From positions 1-64,000 of the forward strand of contig DASYPP010000009.1 in assembly GCA_036006525.1 (NCBI GenBank): a DNA stretch of 64,000 nt, in the 5' to 3' direction. The stretch comes from DASYPP01 sp036006525 (GTDB taxonomy: Bacteria > Gemmatimonadota > Gemmatimonadetes > Gemmatimonadales > GWC2-71-9). This document shows positions 51,779-61,996 of this stretch, piece after piece. The notes beneath the pieces were generated by a model. The model had not been told where the DNA came from, ran no database searches, and saw nothing but the letters and a program-made list of their open reading frames with translations. Numbering within the stretch: position 1 is the first letter of the stretch; each line of letters opens with the position of its first letter. A program made the translations under genes and the position numbers.

Positions 51779-53038
51779 TCAGCCGAGCACTTCCCGCACC
51801 CGGGCAATCCCCCGCACCAGTGCGTGAATCTCTTCCGGGAGATTGTAAAACGAGAAGGAAGCCCGGACGGTTCCTGGAATTCCGAAGTGATCCATCAGCG
51901 GCTGGGTGCAATGATGGCCCGCCCGGACCGCAATGCCTTCCTGGTCCAGGATCGTGGCGACATCGTGCGGGTGGGCCCCGTCTATCGTGAAGGACACGAC
52001 GGCCAGCCGTTCCCGGGGCGTCCCGACCAGGCGGACGCCTGGAATGGCACCCAGCGCTTCAACGGCAAGCCCGACCAACTGGTGCTCATGGGCCGCCACC
52101 GCCTCCTGCCCCAGGTCCTCAAGGTAGTCCGCTGCGGCAGCCAGCCCGATCGCCTGGGCAATCGGTGGGGTGCCGGCCTCGAACCGCCCCGGCGGCGGAG
52201 CGAAAGTAGTGCGCGCCGCGGTCACCCGCTCGATCATCCCGCCGCCGGCCTGGTAGGGCGGCATCGATTCCAGCAAATCCCGGCGACCATAGACCACACC
52301 GATACCGGTGGGCCCCAACATTTTGTGGCCCGAGCAGGCCAGGAAATCGCAGCCCAGCGCGCGAACGTCCACCCTGGTATGTGGCACCGACTGAGCGGCG
52401 TCCAGCACCACGACGGCCCCGGCCTGGTGCGCCAGGTCCGCGATCCGACGCACCGGGTTCACCGTGCCCAAAGCATTGGAGACGTGGGTCAAGGCGACTA
52501 CCCGGGTGCGAGATGTGACCATCCGGGAGAGGCGTTCGAGATCGAGATCGCCGGAGTTGTCTACCGGCGCCACCCGAAAACTGGCCCCCGTCTGCTCGGC
52601 CACCAGCTGCCAGGGGACAAAATTGGAATGATGCTCCATGACGGTGACCAGCACCTCGTCACCCGGGCTGAGCCGGGGGCGAGCAAAGGCCTGGGCGACC
52701 AGGTTCACGCCATCGGTGGTCCCGCGAACGAAGACGATCTCTTCGGGGGACTCGGCGCCCAGAAAGCGTTGCAGCCGCCGGCGGGCAGCCTCGTAGGCCT
52801 CGGTCGCCCGCTCGCTCAGCTGGTGAACGCCGCGATGGATGTTGGCGTTGTCCCCGGTGTAGAACCGCGTCATGGCCTCGAGAACGGCGCGAGGTTTTTG
52901 CGAGGTAGCGGCGTTGTCGAGATAGACCAGCGGCCGGCCGTGTACCATCGACGCCAAGATGGGAAAGTCCCCCCGGACCCGCGCAACATCGAGCGCGGGA
53001 GCGAGGGGACCGGTGCGAACTGCCGTGGTAGTAGACAC
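51779..53038 (-). CDS. sufS: Cysteine desulfurase SufS
   Basis: 419 residues, class V aminotransferase fold. PLP lysine in CSGHKMLGPTGIG, upstream VVLDAAQSVPHTRVD, and the catalytic Cys in RAGHHCTQPLM, typical of type II (SufS/CsdA) desulfurases. It converts cysteine to alanine and gives sulfur to SufU. Between sufD (1-base gap) and sufU. Confidence 0.95.
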   Translation of the reverse strand: MSTTTAVRTGPLAPALDVARVRGDFPILASMVHGRPLVYLDNAATSQKPRAVLEAMTRFYTGDNANIHRGVHQLSERATEAYEAARRRLQRFLGAESPEEIVFVRGTTDGVNLVAQAFARPRLSPGDEVLVTVMEHHSNFVPWQLVAEQTGASFRVAPVDNSGDLDLERLSRMVTSRTRVVALTHVSNALGTVNPVRRIADLAHQAGAVVVLDAAQSVPHTRVDVRALGCDFLACSGHKMLGPTGIGVVYGRRDLLESMPPYQAGGGMIERVTAARTTFAPPPGRFEAGTPPIAQAIGLAAAADYLEDLGQEAVAAHEHQLVGLAVEALGAIPGVRLVGTPRERLAVVSFTIDGAHPHDVATILDQEGIAVRAGHHCTQPLMDHFGIPGTVRASFSFYNLPEEIHALVRGIARVREVLG

Positions 53039-53039
53039 G

Positions 53040-54341
53040 TTACGCGACGGGGAAATCCAGCCGGCTGAAGACCAGCCGTTCCAGGCGTTGCCGTATTTCT
53101 TCGTGGGGAATGGTTCCCAGCACGTCGGCCGCGAAGCCGTAGGTCAAAAGCTTGCGCGCGAGACTCTTCCGGATGCCCCGGCTTTCGAGATAGAACACCG
53201 CCAGATCATCGAGCCGGCCGACGGTAGCGCCATGGGTGCACTTTACGTCGTCGGCAAAGATCTCGAGTTGGGGCTTGGTATCTACTTTGGCCCCGTCGCT
53301 CAGCAGCAGGTTGTTGTTGGTCTGCTTGCCGTCGGTCTTCTGGGCCTCGGGACGCACGTACACCTTGCCATTGAATACTCCGTGCGAGGTGCCGTCCAGC
53401 ACTCCTTTGTAGATCTCCCGGCTGGTGCAGTTGGGCTGGGCATGCTCGATCCGGGTCTGATGATCGATGTGCTGGGTTCCGTGCAGGAGATAGAGGCCGT
53501 TCATGCTGCAGTCGGATCCGGAGCCATCCATGATGGAATAGATGTTGGCCCGGGCCAGGGCGCCGCCCATGGCGAGCGAGAACGAGCGGAACCGGGAGTC
53601 GCGGCCCTGCCGGACCTCGACCGTCGCGATGTGAAAGGCCTTCTCGCTCTCCCGCTGAATCCGGATATGCTCCACCGCCGCGTTGTCCCCCACGGCAATC
53701 TCGGTCACCGCGTTGGTGAAGTACTGCTCGCCGGGCGGCCCGGAATGGGTCTCAATGACCGTCGCCGTGGAGGAAGGCTCGGCGATGATCAGGACCCGGG
53801 GGTACGACACGCTGGGCTCTGCTCCCGGCAGGGAAAGGTAGACCAGGTGGAGCGGCTTCAGTGCCTGCTGCCCCGACCGGACCCGGATCAGGGTTCCGTC
53901 GGTGAACAGGGCGGTGTTGAGTGCCGTGAACCCGTTCTGGGTGAAGGCCGCAACCTGCCCCAGCGTCTTCGCCAGGTCCGGGTCATTGCGGCGGAGCGCC
54001 GGTGCCAGCGTCGTGACGCTGAGGCCGGAACTGCTCACCACCGACAACTCGGGCACCAGGAATCCATTCACAAACACCAGCTCGGTGGTGTTGGGGAGCC
54101 TGAGTCCCTCCAGCAGGTCGAGCGGGATCGTCCGGCTGCCATGGCTCGGCGCCCGACCGAAGGTAGCCTGGGTAATCGGCGCGACCGAGGTGAAGCGCCA
54201 GTCTTCGTTCCGAGTGGTGGGAAAGCCAATAGCGTTGAACCGCTCCCACGCCAGCCGCCGGAGCGCGACCAGCCACTCCGGTTCGTTGCCGGCGCGAACC
54301 GGCTTGGTGGCTTCCAGTTCCTCGAGGAAAGTCGCGGTCAC
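53040..54341 (-). CDS. sufD: Fe-S assembly protein SufD
   Basis: 433 residues from the GTG at 54341, which overlaps the sufC stop (GTGA); a longer start at 54362 is less likely. It has the right-handed beta-helix core of SufB/SufD and the C-terminal signature CTHGATVGRLDDLAVFYL followed by a GIRKSLARKLL helix. It forms the SufBC2D complex. ATRNEDWRF near residue 40 is also typical. Confidence 0.93.
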   Translation of the reverse strand: MTATFLEELEATKPVRAGNEPEWLVALRRLAWERFNAIGFPTTRNEDWRFTSVAPITQATFGRAPSHGSRTIPLDLLEGLRLPNTTELVFVNGFLVPELSVVSSSGLSVTTLAPALRRNDPDLAKTLGQVAAFTQNGFTALNTALFTDGTLIRVRSGQQALKPLHLVYLSLPGAEPSVSYPRVLIIAEPSSTATVIETHSGPPGEQYFTNAVTEIAVGDNAAVEHIRIQRESEKAFHIATVEVRQGRDSRFRSFSLAMGGALARANIYSIMDGSGSDCSMNGLYLLHGTQHIDHQTRIEHAQPNCTSREIYKGVLDGTSHGVFNGKVYVRPEAQKTDGKQTNNNLLLSDGAKVDTKPQLEIFADDVKCTHGATVGRLDDLAVFYLESRGIRKSLARKLLTYGFAADVLGTIPHEEIRQRLERLVFSRLDFPVA

Positions 54342-55087
54342 GCGGCGGTTTCCTCCAGCCACTCATAGCCTCGTGCTTCGAGCTCGAGCGCCAGTTCCTT
54401 CCCACCGGATTTCACGATGCGGCCCTGGGACAGGACGTGAACGAAGTCGGGGACGATGTAATTGAGCAGCCGCTGATAGTGGGTGACCACGATGGTGGCG
54501 TTTTCGGGGCGGCGCAGCCGGTTGACGCCCCCGGCAACGATGCGCAGGGCGTCGATATCGAGGCCGGAATCGGTCTCGTCGAGGATCGCCAGCCTGGGCT
54601 CGAGCACGGCGAGCTGGAGAATCTCGTTCCGCTTCTTCTCGCCGCCCGAGAACCCTTGATTCACCGGTCGGCGCAGGACGTCCTGGTCCCACTCGACCAG
54701 CTTGAGCTTTTCGTCCATGAGGTCAGCGAAATCGAGCGGATCCAGTTCTTCCTCGCCTCGCGCCTTCCTGATCTCGTTATAGGCCGAGCGCAGGAAATAC
54801 CCGTTAGTGACCCCGGGGATCTCGACTGGATACTGGAAGGCGAGGAACACCCCGTTCTGGGCCCGCACCTCGGGTTCCATGTCCAGCAGATCCTTGCCGT
54901 CATAGACCACACTGCCACCGGTCACCTGGTAGCCGGGGTGGCCGGCCAGGACCTGGGCCAGGGTGCTCTTGCCGGAGCCGTTGGGACCCATGACCGCGTG
55001 AACTTCACCGGTCTTCACCGTGAGGTTGATCCCCCGAAGAATCTCTTTGTCGCCTGCATTCGCCCGCAAATCCTTGATTTCTAGCAC
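54338..55087 (-). CDS. sufC: Fe-S assembly ATPase SufC
   Basis: 249 residues, ABC ATPase. Walker A GPNGSGKSTL (about 35-44), the SufC-type signature FSGGEKKRNEILQ, Walker B AILDETDSGLDIDAL and H-loop VVTHYQRLL. It powers the SufBC2D scaffold. It starts 41 bases after sufB. Confidence 0.96.
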   Translation of the reverse strand: MLEIKDLRANAGDKEILRGINLTVKTGEVHAVMGPNGSGKSTLAQVLAGHPGYQVTGGSVVYDGKDLLDMEPEVRAQNGVFLAFQYPVEIPGVTNGYFLRSAYNEIRKARGEEELDPLDFADLMDEKLKLVEWDQDVLRRPVNQGFSGGEKKRNEILQLAVLEPRLAILDETDSGLDIDALRIVAGGVNRLRRPENATIVVTHYQRLLNYIVPDFVHVLSQGRIVKSGGKELALELEARGYEWLEETAA

Positions 55088-55128
55088 ACAATCTCCGTGA
55101 GAAACGTATGGCGTATCGCGTATGGCAC

Positions 55129-56586
<1,458 letters not shown>

Positions 56587-56588
56587 GC

Positions 56589-57281
56589 TCAAGCTACCTC
56601 CGATTTTCCGTCAGGCCCGGAACCGGGAAACTGCACCGTGTACTCGCAGGACCGGCAACCTGTCAGGATATGGCTTTGCCGTTCGACCGTCGCCGACAGT
56701 ACATCGCGAAGGAAGCGCGCCTCGGCATCGCAGATCTCTGGGAAGCGCTCGGCCAGCGCCTTGATGGCGCAATTGTGCTCGATGAGGCGCACGGTCCCGT
56801 CGGTATCGTCCCAAGCCGCCATGTAACCTTCTTCACCCAGGATCCGGGAGACGGTTTCCAGGCGCTGGTGAACCGGGGCATCCTGGAGCTCGGACTGCAT
56901 CCGCTCCGAAAGCGCCCGATAGCGGTCTTCCATCGCCTCCACCACTGCCCCTCGGCCGTTACGTTCGGCGATCCGCCCCAGGAGCTGGGTCAGCACGATG
57001 TCGTACCGGTGGGGAAACAGATTCTCGCCGGCGCTCGTCAACCCGTACACATGCACCGGTGCCCCCACCCCGCGCTGCTCCCGGATGGAAGCGATCAACC
57101 CATCGGTCGACAGTTCCTTCAAGTGGTGCCGCACCGCGTTCAACGACAGGCCTCGCAACTGAGCGAGATCTCTGGCGGTCCGCCCGGGCGTCTGCTTCAG
57201 CTCGACCAAAATCTCCCCCTTAGTCCCTCTATAGCCGGGGGGGAGACCCGCCTGCTCGGTGAGATGGTTGGTCTCGGTCAT
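56589..57281 (-). CDS. sufR: SufR-like Fe-S-sensing transcriptional regulator
   Basis: 230 residues. N-terminal winged helix (GRTARDLAQLRGLSLNAVRHHL) and a C-terminal cysteine pattern: HNCAIKALAERFPEICDAE and TGCRSCEYTV, as in SufR repressors that hold a [4Fe-4S] cluster. It heads the suf operon and should repress it when clusters are sufficient. The ATG at 57281 lies 7 bases after the -10 element, so its mRNA is probably leaderless; the TTG at 57302 is upstream of that -10 and therefore unlikely. Confidence 0.88.
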   Translation of the reverse strand: MTETNHLTEQAGLPPGYRGTKGEILVELKQTPGRTARDLAQLRGLSLNAVRHHLKELSTDGLIASIREQRGVGAPVHVYGLTSAGENLFPHRYDIVLTQLLGRIAERNGRGAVVEAMEDRYRALSERMQSELQDAPVHQRLETVSRILGEEGYMAAWDDTDGTVRLIEHNCAIKALAERFPEICDAEARFLRDVLSATVERQSHILTGCRSCEYTVQFPGSGPDGKSEVA

Positions 57282-57287
57282 GGGTGA

Positions 57288-57316
57288 ATGGTAGAATTCC
57301 AAGTCGGGATTGTCAA
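57288..57316 (-). promoter_or_regulatory. Promoter of the suf operon
   Basis: On the minus strand TTGACA (57311-57316, consensus -35) and TACCAT (57288-57293) are 17 bases apart. Transcription would begin at or next to the sufR ATG. Confidence 0.65.
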
Positions 57317-57353
57317 CTTAAAAACTAAGAAATTGGTGCGAATTCCTAAGTTG
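57314..57353 (-). promoter_or_regulatory. Candidate SufR operator region
   Basis: CAACTTA (57314-57320) and TAAGTTG (57347-57353) are a perfect 7-base inverted repeat with a 26-base spacer; a third CTAAG lies at 57325-57329. The inner half-site overlaps the -35 of the suf promoter, so binding would block RNA polymerase. The rest of the gap to the deformylase gene is AT-rich with no other clear feature. Confidence 0.5.
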
Positions 57354-57504
57354 CTGTATCACATAACTGAATTCGATAGAATTAGCCCTGGTTTCCAGCG
57401 TTGTTGATAAACAGTAGTATATACAACTACGTCAATGTGGCTGGTATGGGGTATTGTACGACCGGGGATCACCCGCAAGATTAGGTCGGAAGGAGGACTT
57501 TGAC

Positions 57505-58077
57505 ATGAGCGTACATCCGGTTCGCCTCCTGGGCGACCCTATTCTCCGTGCCAGCTGCGAGCCGATCACGAAACCCGGCTCAATGGCGGCCCGTGTGGTG
57601 GTCGATGACCTCAAGGAAACCCTGAGGGAATTGAAGACAGCCCAAGGATTTGGGCGGGGACTGTCCGCGCCCCAGATCGGGGCACCGGTGCGGATCGTCT
57701 ATATCGAGATGGACAAGCCGTGGGTCCTGATCAATCCCGAGATTATCGACGTGGGGAACGAGGACTTCTCGGTTTGGGATGACTGCTTTTCCATCCCCGA
57801 TCTGCTGGTACGGGTCTCACGGGCCTACCGGGTCCGGCTCCGCTACCAGGACGTGAAGGGCGAGCATCATACCGCAGACCTGGAAGGCGAGGTGGCCGAG
57901 CTGGTGCAGCATGAGGTCGACCATCTCGACGGAGTGCTCATTGTGGATCGCCCCCACGGCCTCGATCCGTTCTGCCTGAGGAAGGAATGGAATCGACGCT
58001 ATGCCCGGGCCGGCCGTTATGGAGCGCCAGAACCGCGGACCGCCACGTACGCGACAGCACTAAGCTCCCTGTTATAG
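57505..58077 (+). CDS. def: Peptide deformylase family protein with atypical motif 2
   Basis: 190 residues. The ATG at 57505 has AGGAGG 9 bases upstream. Motif 1 is GLSAPQIGAP, motif 2 is DDCFSIP in place of the usual EGCLSxP (metal Cys retained, Glu and Gly replaced by Asp), and motif 3 is QHEVDHLDG with both metal His and the catalytic Glu. All metal ligands are present, so activity is likely. It would remove the formyl group from nascent proteins; a housekeeping def may lie elsewhere. Confidence 0.88.
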   Translation: MSVHPVRLLGDPILRASCEPITKPGSMAARVVVDDLKETLRELKTAQGFGRGLSAPQIGAPVRIVYIEMDKPWVLINPEIIDVGNEDFSVWDDCFSIPDLLVRVSRAYRVRLRYQDVKGEHHTADLEGEVAELVQHEVDHLDGVLIVDRPHGLDPFCLRKEWNRRYARAGRYGAPEPRTATYATALSSLL

Positions 58078-58086
58078 AAGCGGGCG

Positions 58087-60135
58087 CTAGAACCAGCGCC
58101 CGAGCCGGACCAGCAGGGCGTTCCGCTTCCCATCGCTGACCCCGTATTCCACGCGAATCGGACCCAGGCTGGTAGCGAGGTTGAGACCAACCCGCACCCC
58201 GGCGACCGGGTCCCCCCTCGGCAGCAGGCGACTCGCATCACCCACGGCCCCCACCATCGGTTCGATTCTCAGGTTCACGGCGCCAATCAACGGCTGCAGG
58301 ATGACCAGGCCGGCTGAAGCTTCCTGGAGGGAGCGATCCTCACCGATATGCCGACCGGCAAATCCTTCGACCTCCCCACCGAGCGGGAATCCGAGTTGGA
58401 CCGGCAGCGATTCACCGACGCCGTAGTGAATCCTCGGGCGTAGCTTGAGCCGGCCCAGGGTAATCGTTGCGATGCCGGCAAGTTCAAGGCGCCGGTACTG
58501 ATCATTGGCTGCGGCATCCAGGTAGAGCAGGGCCTCGGCGGCGTTGCCGGTCTTACTCAGCTGAAATCGGCCGCCCACAGCGTGTTGGCCCCGCCGGCCT
58601 GGCGCACTCCAAACCAGTGCCTCGAGTCCTGCGACTCCTCGCCAACCGCCGTGCCATTCTCGCTCGGCGCCGACCAACCCAGCGGCCTCGTGGAGCTCGA
58701 TCGATGACTGCGCCGAGCCGCTCAGAAACTGCCGAATCAACCTCCGGCCGCCGCCGATCTGGAGCATGGGGGTGACAACCTGCCCCAGAAAGGATCGCCG
58801 CCGAAAACTGACCTTTGCTTCCTGCCCCAATTCTCCGAGAAACGCGGTCGCCGACGTCTCGATGACCTCAGCTCCGCCGCCGCGGTCAACCGCGCCGAGC
58901 CAGACTTTTCCGCCAAGATCATTGTCGTACACAGCACCAATTCCCAGCACTTTTACCGGAGTACGACGAGGCGTCAGCGTGAAGGACACTGTATCTCCGG
59001 CGCCGGCCGGGTAGAGCCAGAGAGCATCATAATGGCCCAGACGTCCCAGGCCGCGAAGCCGGATTCGGAGGTCGGTCAAATCCAGCGGGGCCCCGGGAAC
59101 CAGGCCGACCTTGCGAGCGACATATGCACTGTCGCCGGCGCGACGGTCGGCGAACGAGATCCGGCCCACAAAACCGGGTAGCGGAGGCAGATCAAGCGGA
59201 CGGGTGGGCGGTTTGCACCCGGCAGCGCTGAGCGCGATCCCGGCCGCCTGATAGCCCTTATCGATCAACGCAGCCACGGCACCGGTGGCGAAATTGAGGC
59301 TGCGGAATCCTTCGACGTCGGGCTGAATGGCCACATCCCAATCGTTCAGCGCATCAGGTGATTGACGGAAGAGATTCCCCACCAGGAGATCGATGACGGC
59401 GAGGGGTGACCTGAGATCGAGGGAGTCTGGGCGTCGTTCGGTGGTATTGGACACGATGAGTCGAACCGCGCCGGCCGCCCGCGCGATACCCACCGGCACG
59501 TTGGCCGAAAGACCTCCATCACCCAGGTACCGGCCATTGATCCGCTCAGGCTCAAAAAGGAGGGGAATCGCCGCGCTGACGCGAACGGCCCGCGCCAGGT
59601 CGCCCGATCGGAAGATGACGGAAGTTCCCGAGAGAAGGTCGGTGGCGACGGCCCGGAAGGGGATGGGGAGCGAGTCGAAATTCCCCCGGGCCATGAGGTT
59701 GCCGCGCAACATCCCGGCGTTGAGCAACGCATTGACATCGGGCTCCAACACCGACGACCGCTGCACAACGAAGCCGCCGCCGGGGCGCTGTTCCCAGACG
59801 ATGATCGGCTGCAGATCACCGAGCGAGGGCGGCATCTGCGGCGAGTAGGTGCGGAAAAGCTGGCTCAGTGGCAATGAGCGGGAGAGCGAGTCGATTTGTT
59901 TTCCGGTGTAGCCGCTGGCGTACATCGCCCCGACAATGGCTCCCATGCTGGTCCCGACTACCAGGTCCGGCCTGATGCCCAGGCTGTCCAACACGCGGAT
60001 TACCCCGATGTGGGCCAGGCCTTTGGCGCCACCACCCGAGAGGACCAGCGCGGTCGGTCCCGGGGGGCACGACTGTCCCGACCCGCGGGCCGGGAGACCG
60101 ATCGCCAGGAGGGCGAGCAAGGCGGTGAAACGCAT
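58087..60135 (-). CDS. Patatin-like phospholipase with C-terminal outer-membrane barrel
   Basis: 682 residues from the ATG at 60135, which starts a signal peptide ending ARGSGQ. Patatin domain (about 25-290): oxyanion loop GGGAKGLAHIG, nucleophile GTSMGAIVG, catalytic Asp in GDGGLSANVPVG. A POTRA-like segment (about 320-400) and beta-strand-rich C-terminus follow, ending in GRWF with the terminal Phe usual for outer-membrane barrels. This order is that of PlpD-type (type Vd) autotransported phospholipases. It is a likely lipase at the cell surface. Confidence 0.87.
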   Translation of the reverse strand: MRFTALLALLAIGLPARGSGQSCPPGPTALVLSGGGAKGLAHIGVIRVLDSLGIRPDLVVGTSMGAIVGAMYASGYTGKQIDSLSRSLPLSQLFRTYSPQMPPSLGDLQPIIVWEQRPGGGFVVQRSSVLEPDVNALLNAGMLRGNLMARGNFDSLPIPFRAVATDLLSGTSVIFRSGDLARAVRVSAAIPLLFEPERINGRYLGDGGLSANVPVGIARAAGAVRLIVSNTTERRPDSLDLRSPLAVIDLLVGNLFRQSPDALNDWDVAIQPDVEGFRSLNFATGAVAALIDKGYQAAGIALSAAGCKPPTRPLDLPPLPGFVGRISFADRRAGDSAYVARKVGLVPGAPLDLTDLRIRLRGLGRLGHYDALWLYPAGAGDTVSFTLTPRRTPVKVLGIGAVYDNDLGGKVWLGAVDRGGGAEVIETSATAFLGELGQEAKVSFRRRSFLGQVVTPMLQIGGGRRLIRQFLSGSAQSSIELHEAAGLVGAEREWHGGWRGVAGLEALVWSAPGRRGQHAVGGRFQLSKTGNAAEALLYLDAAANDQYRRLELAGIATITLGRLKLRPRIHYGVGESLPVQLGFPLGGEVEGFAGRHIGEDRSLQEASAGLVILQPLIGAVNLRIEPMVGAVGDASRLLPRGDPVAGVRVGLNLATSLGPIRVEYGVSDGKRNALLVRLGRWF

Positions 60136-60268
60136 CGGGGAAACATACTCGCCCCCTGCGGAGATACCCCCTTGCGCCTCATCGCACTGCTTCGTATACA
60201 TCCCGGCAGTTGAAAACGCCCGCTTCTCAGCGGGTGGCCCCCTCCAGACCTCGAGGAGTTGCTTTCCA

Positions 60269-60532
60269 ATGGCTTATGTGATCACGGAACCCTGTATTGG
60301 TCTGAAGGACCGGGCCTGCGTTGATGTCTGCCCGGTGGACTGCATTTATGAAGGAGAGGACCAGCTCTACATTCACCCGGACGAGTGCATCGACTGCGGA
60401 GCCTGCGAGCCGGAGTGCCCGGTGACGGCCATCTTTCCGGAAGAGGACGTACCGCCGCAGTGGACGTCGTTTACCGCACTGAACCGCGACATTTTTAATA
60501 GCGACACTCCGCCGGGGCGTCCTAAGAAATAG
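60269..60532 (+). CDS. Ferredoxin (seven- or eight-iron, FdxA-like)
   Basis: 87 residues from the ATG at 60269 (GAGGAG 10 bases upstream). The Cys set is EPCIGLKDRACVDVCPVDC and then CIDCGACEPECP, the pattern of FdxA-type ferredoxins with one [3Fe-4S] and one [4Fe-4S] cluster: the first motif has a long insert between the first two Cys. The C-terminal tail (about residues 63-87) is also typical. It is an electron carrier of unassigned partner. The 133-base gap upstream shows no clear promoter. Confidence 0.9.
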   Translation: MAYVITEPCIGLKDRACVDVCPVDCIYEGEDQLYIHPDECIDCGACEPECPVTAIFPEEDVPPQWTSFTALNRDIFNSDTPPGRPKK

Positions 60533-60535
60533 GAC

Positions 60536-60592
60536 TCGATCCTAGATCGACCGGTACAACACATCGGCCTCCCAGACGGGAGGCCATTTTGT
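60536..60592 (+). terminator. Rho-independent terminator after the ferredoxin gene
   Basis: GGCCTCCC-AGAC-GGGAGGCC (60566-60585) is an 8-pair GC stem followed by ATTTTGTT. Just upstream, TCGATC-CTA-GATCGA (60536-60550) is a smaller palindrome resembling the centre of the one at 17585-17615. Confidence 0.75.
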
Positions 60593-60675
60593 TCGGGGTA
60601 ACAAAAAGAGAAGTCGATCACGGGGTCGTACTGCCTGGCCGCGACCCCGGATCGAATCTCAAGAGGAAGGAACCT

Positions 60676-60771
60676 GCATGGTGCGTTGGCGGCGGGAGGC
60701 CCGTCGCCATCACCCAGTACGGCCGGCCCGGTGCCGTGGTTTCACTTCACCGATACCAAGAAATCCTGTAA
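60676..60771 (+). pseudogene. Possible remnant of a Phd/YefM-type antitoxin
   Basis: The frame ends RPVAITQYGRPGAVVSLHRY-QEIL, which closely resembles the middle of Phd/YefM antitoxins (PVxITxxGxPxAVLVSLxxY). No start codon with a ribosome-binding site, no N-terminal DNA-binding half and no toxin gene are present, and the end overlaps the 3' end of the hydrolase gene on the other strand. If real it is a decayed fragment. Confidence 0.35.
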
Positions 60772-61950
60772 CGCCCTGGTAAACTGTTCCGGTTGTTCCA
60801 TTGTGACGAGGTGGCCAGCCTTGGGTATGACTCGCAAGGCCGCGCCCGGAATCGCGTCTCGCATCCGGGTGATGTCCGGGAGCGGAATGACCTGGTCGTG
60901 CTCTCCGGCCACCACCAGGACCGGGATGTCGCCGAGGGCTGCCAGGAGCGGGGTGCTATCGGGCCGGTCGCGCATGGCGGCAAGCGCCCCCACAATTCCG
61001 GCCACCGGGGTTCGCTCGATCATATCCCGGACCGACTGCAGGAGCCCGGCTTTGGCATAGGATTCCGGCGCCAGCAACTTGGGCAGCATCGCTTCGACCA
61101 CGGCACTGACCCCGCGCTCGCGGGCGGAGGCGGCGGCGGCGTCGCGATTCCGCCGAGTCTCGGGTGAGTCCGGCTCCGCGCGAGTCGCGACGAGGACGAG
61201 CCCTTTGACCCTGGCGCGATAGTGTCGAACAAACTCGAATGCGACATACCCGCCCATCGACAGACCACAGAGGACGACCTGTTCCACGCCCAGGGTGTCC
61301 AGCAGTGCCGACAGGTCAGCCGCGTAGGTGGCCATGCTGTAGCCCAGGTCCGGCGCGTCGGATGCGCCGAAGCCGCGAAGATCGGGCGCGATGCGCCGGG
61401 CGCTCCGCAGGTTCTCCAGGGGATGCCGCCAGATGCTGCGATCCAGCGGATACCCGTGGACCATGAGCAGGACGCTACCCTCTCCAGCGAGTTCGACGGC
61501 GAGGTTTACACCATTGACGGTGTAGCGCCGCGCGTTGTCCGACCCGCTCGCCCCGCGGGATTCCATGAAGCGACTGAGTGCCTCCGGAACCGGGACCGGC
61601 TGCCCATCCCGGTTGATGCAAACCAGAACGAACTCGCCGGTGGCCATGAGCGTGTCGTCGCGCAGGCGACGGGCCGTCTGCCGCATGGTAAAGCTGGTGC
61701 GACCGTGATGCAGGAGCGTCTGATTGAAGCGCAGGACGTCGCCCGGGAGGGCGGAGGCGAGATAGTCTACGACCGTCTTGCGGACCACGGGCCAGGAGCC
61801 GGTCCGGGTGAACAGGTCCATCCCCGGGCCCCGGGCGAGCATCTCCCAGCGCGCCCGTTCGAAGAGACTGAGGAACGACGCCTGGTTCAGGTGGCCAAAG
61901 GTGTCGCACTCGTCGGGATAGACGGTGAAATCAACCTCGGGGGGAGTCAT
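60742..61950 (-). CDS. Fusion of a hotdog-fold thioesterase and an alpha/beta hydrolase
   Basis: 402 residues from the ATG at 61950 (AAGGGAA upstream). Residues 1-135 are a 4HBT-type acyl-CoA thioesterase (YPDECDTFGHLNQASFLSLF; the active-site Asp and GHLN). Residues about 140-402 are an alpha/beta hydrolase with oxyanion HGYPLDRS, nucleophile GLSMGGY, acid GEHDQVIP and His in PKAGHLVTMEQP. No linker or frameshift is seen, so one enzyme holds two ester/thioester-cleaving domains. It may channel an acyl-CoA through hydrolysis steps; the substrate is unknown. Confidence 0.85.
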   Translation of the reverse strand: MTPPEVDFTVYPDECDTFGHLNQASFLSLFERARWEMLARGPGMDLFTRTGSWPVVRKTVVDYLASALPGDVLRFNQTLLHHGRTSFTMRQTARRLRDDTLMATGEFVLVCINRDGQPVPVPEALSRFMESRGASGSDNARRYTVNGVNLAVELAGEGSVLLMVHGYPLDRSIWRHPLENLRSARRIAPDLRGFGASDAPDLGYSMATYAADLSALLDTLGVEQVVLCGLSMGGYVAFEFVRHYRARVKGLVLVATRAEPDSPETRRNRDAAAASARERGVSAVVEAMLPKLLAPESYAKAGLLQSVRDMIERTPVAGIVGALAAMRDRPDSTPLLAALGDIPVLVVAGEHDQVIPLPDITRMRDAIPGAALRVIPKAGHLVTMEQPEQFTRALQDFLVSVK

Positions 61951-61996
61951 GGGTTTCCCTTGCCCAGGGGTCTTCACAATCTAGTAGATTACCCCT

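Noticed and set aside
51824..54368. Plus-strand reading frames of 414 and 469 codons
   Set aside because: Antisense to sufS and sufD; products lack any motif.
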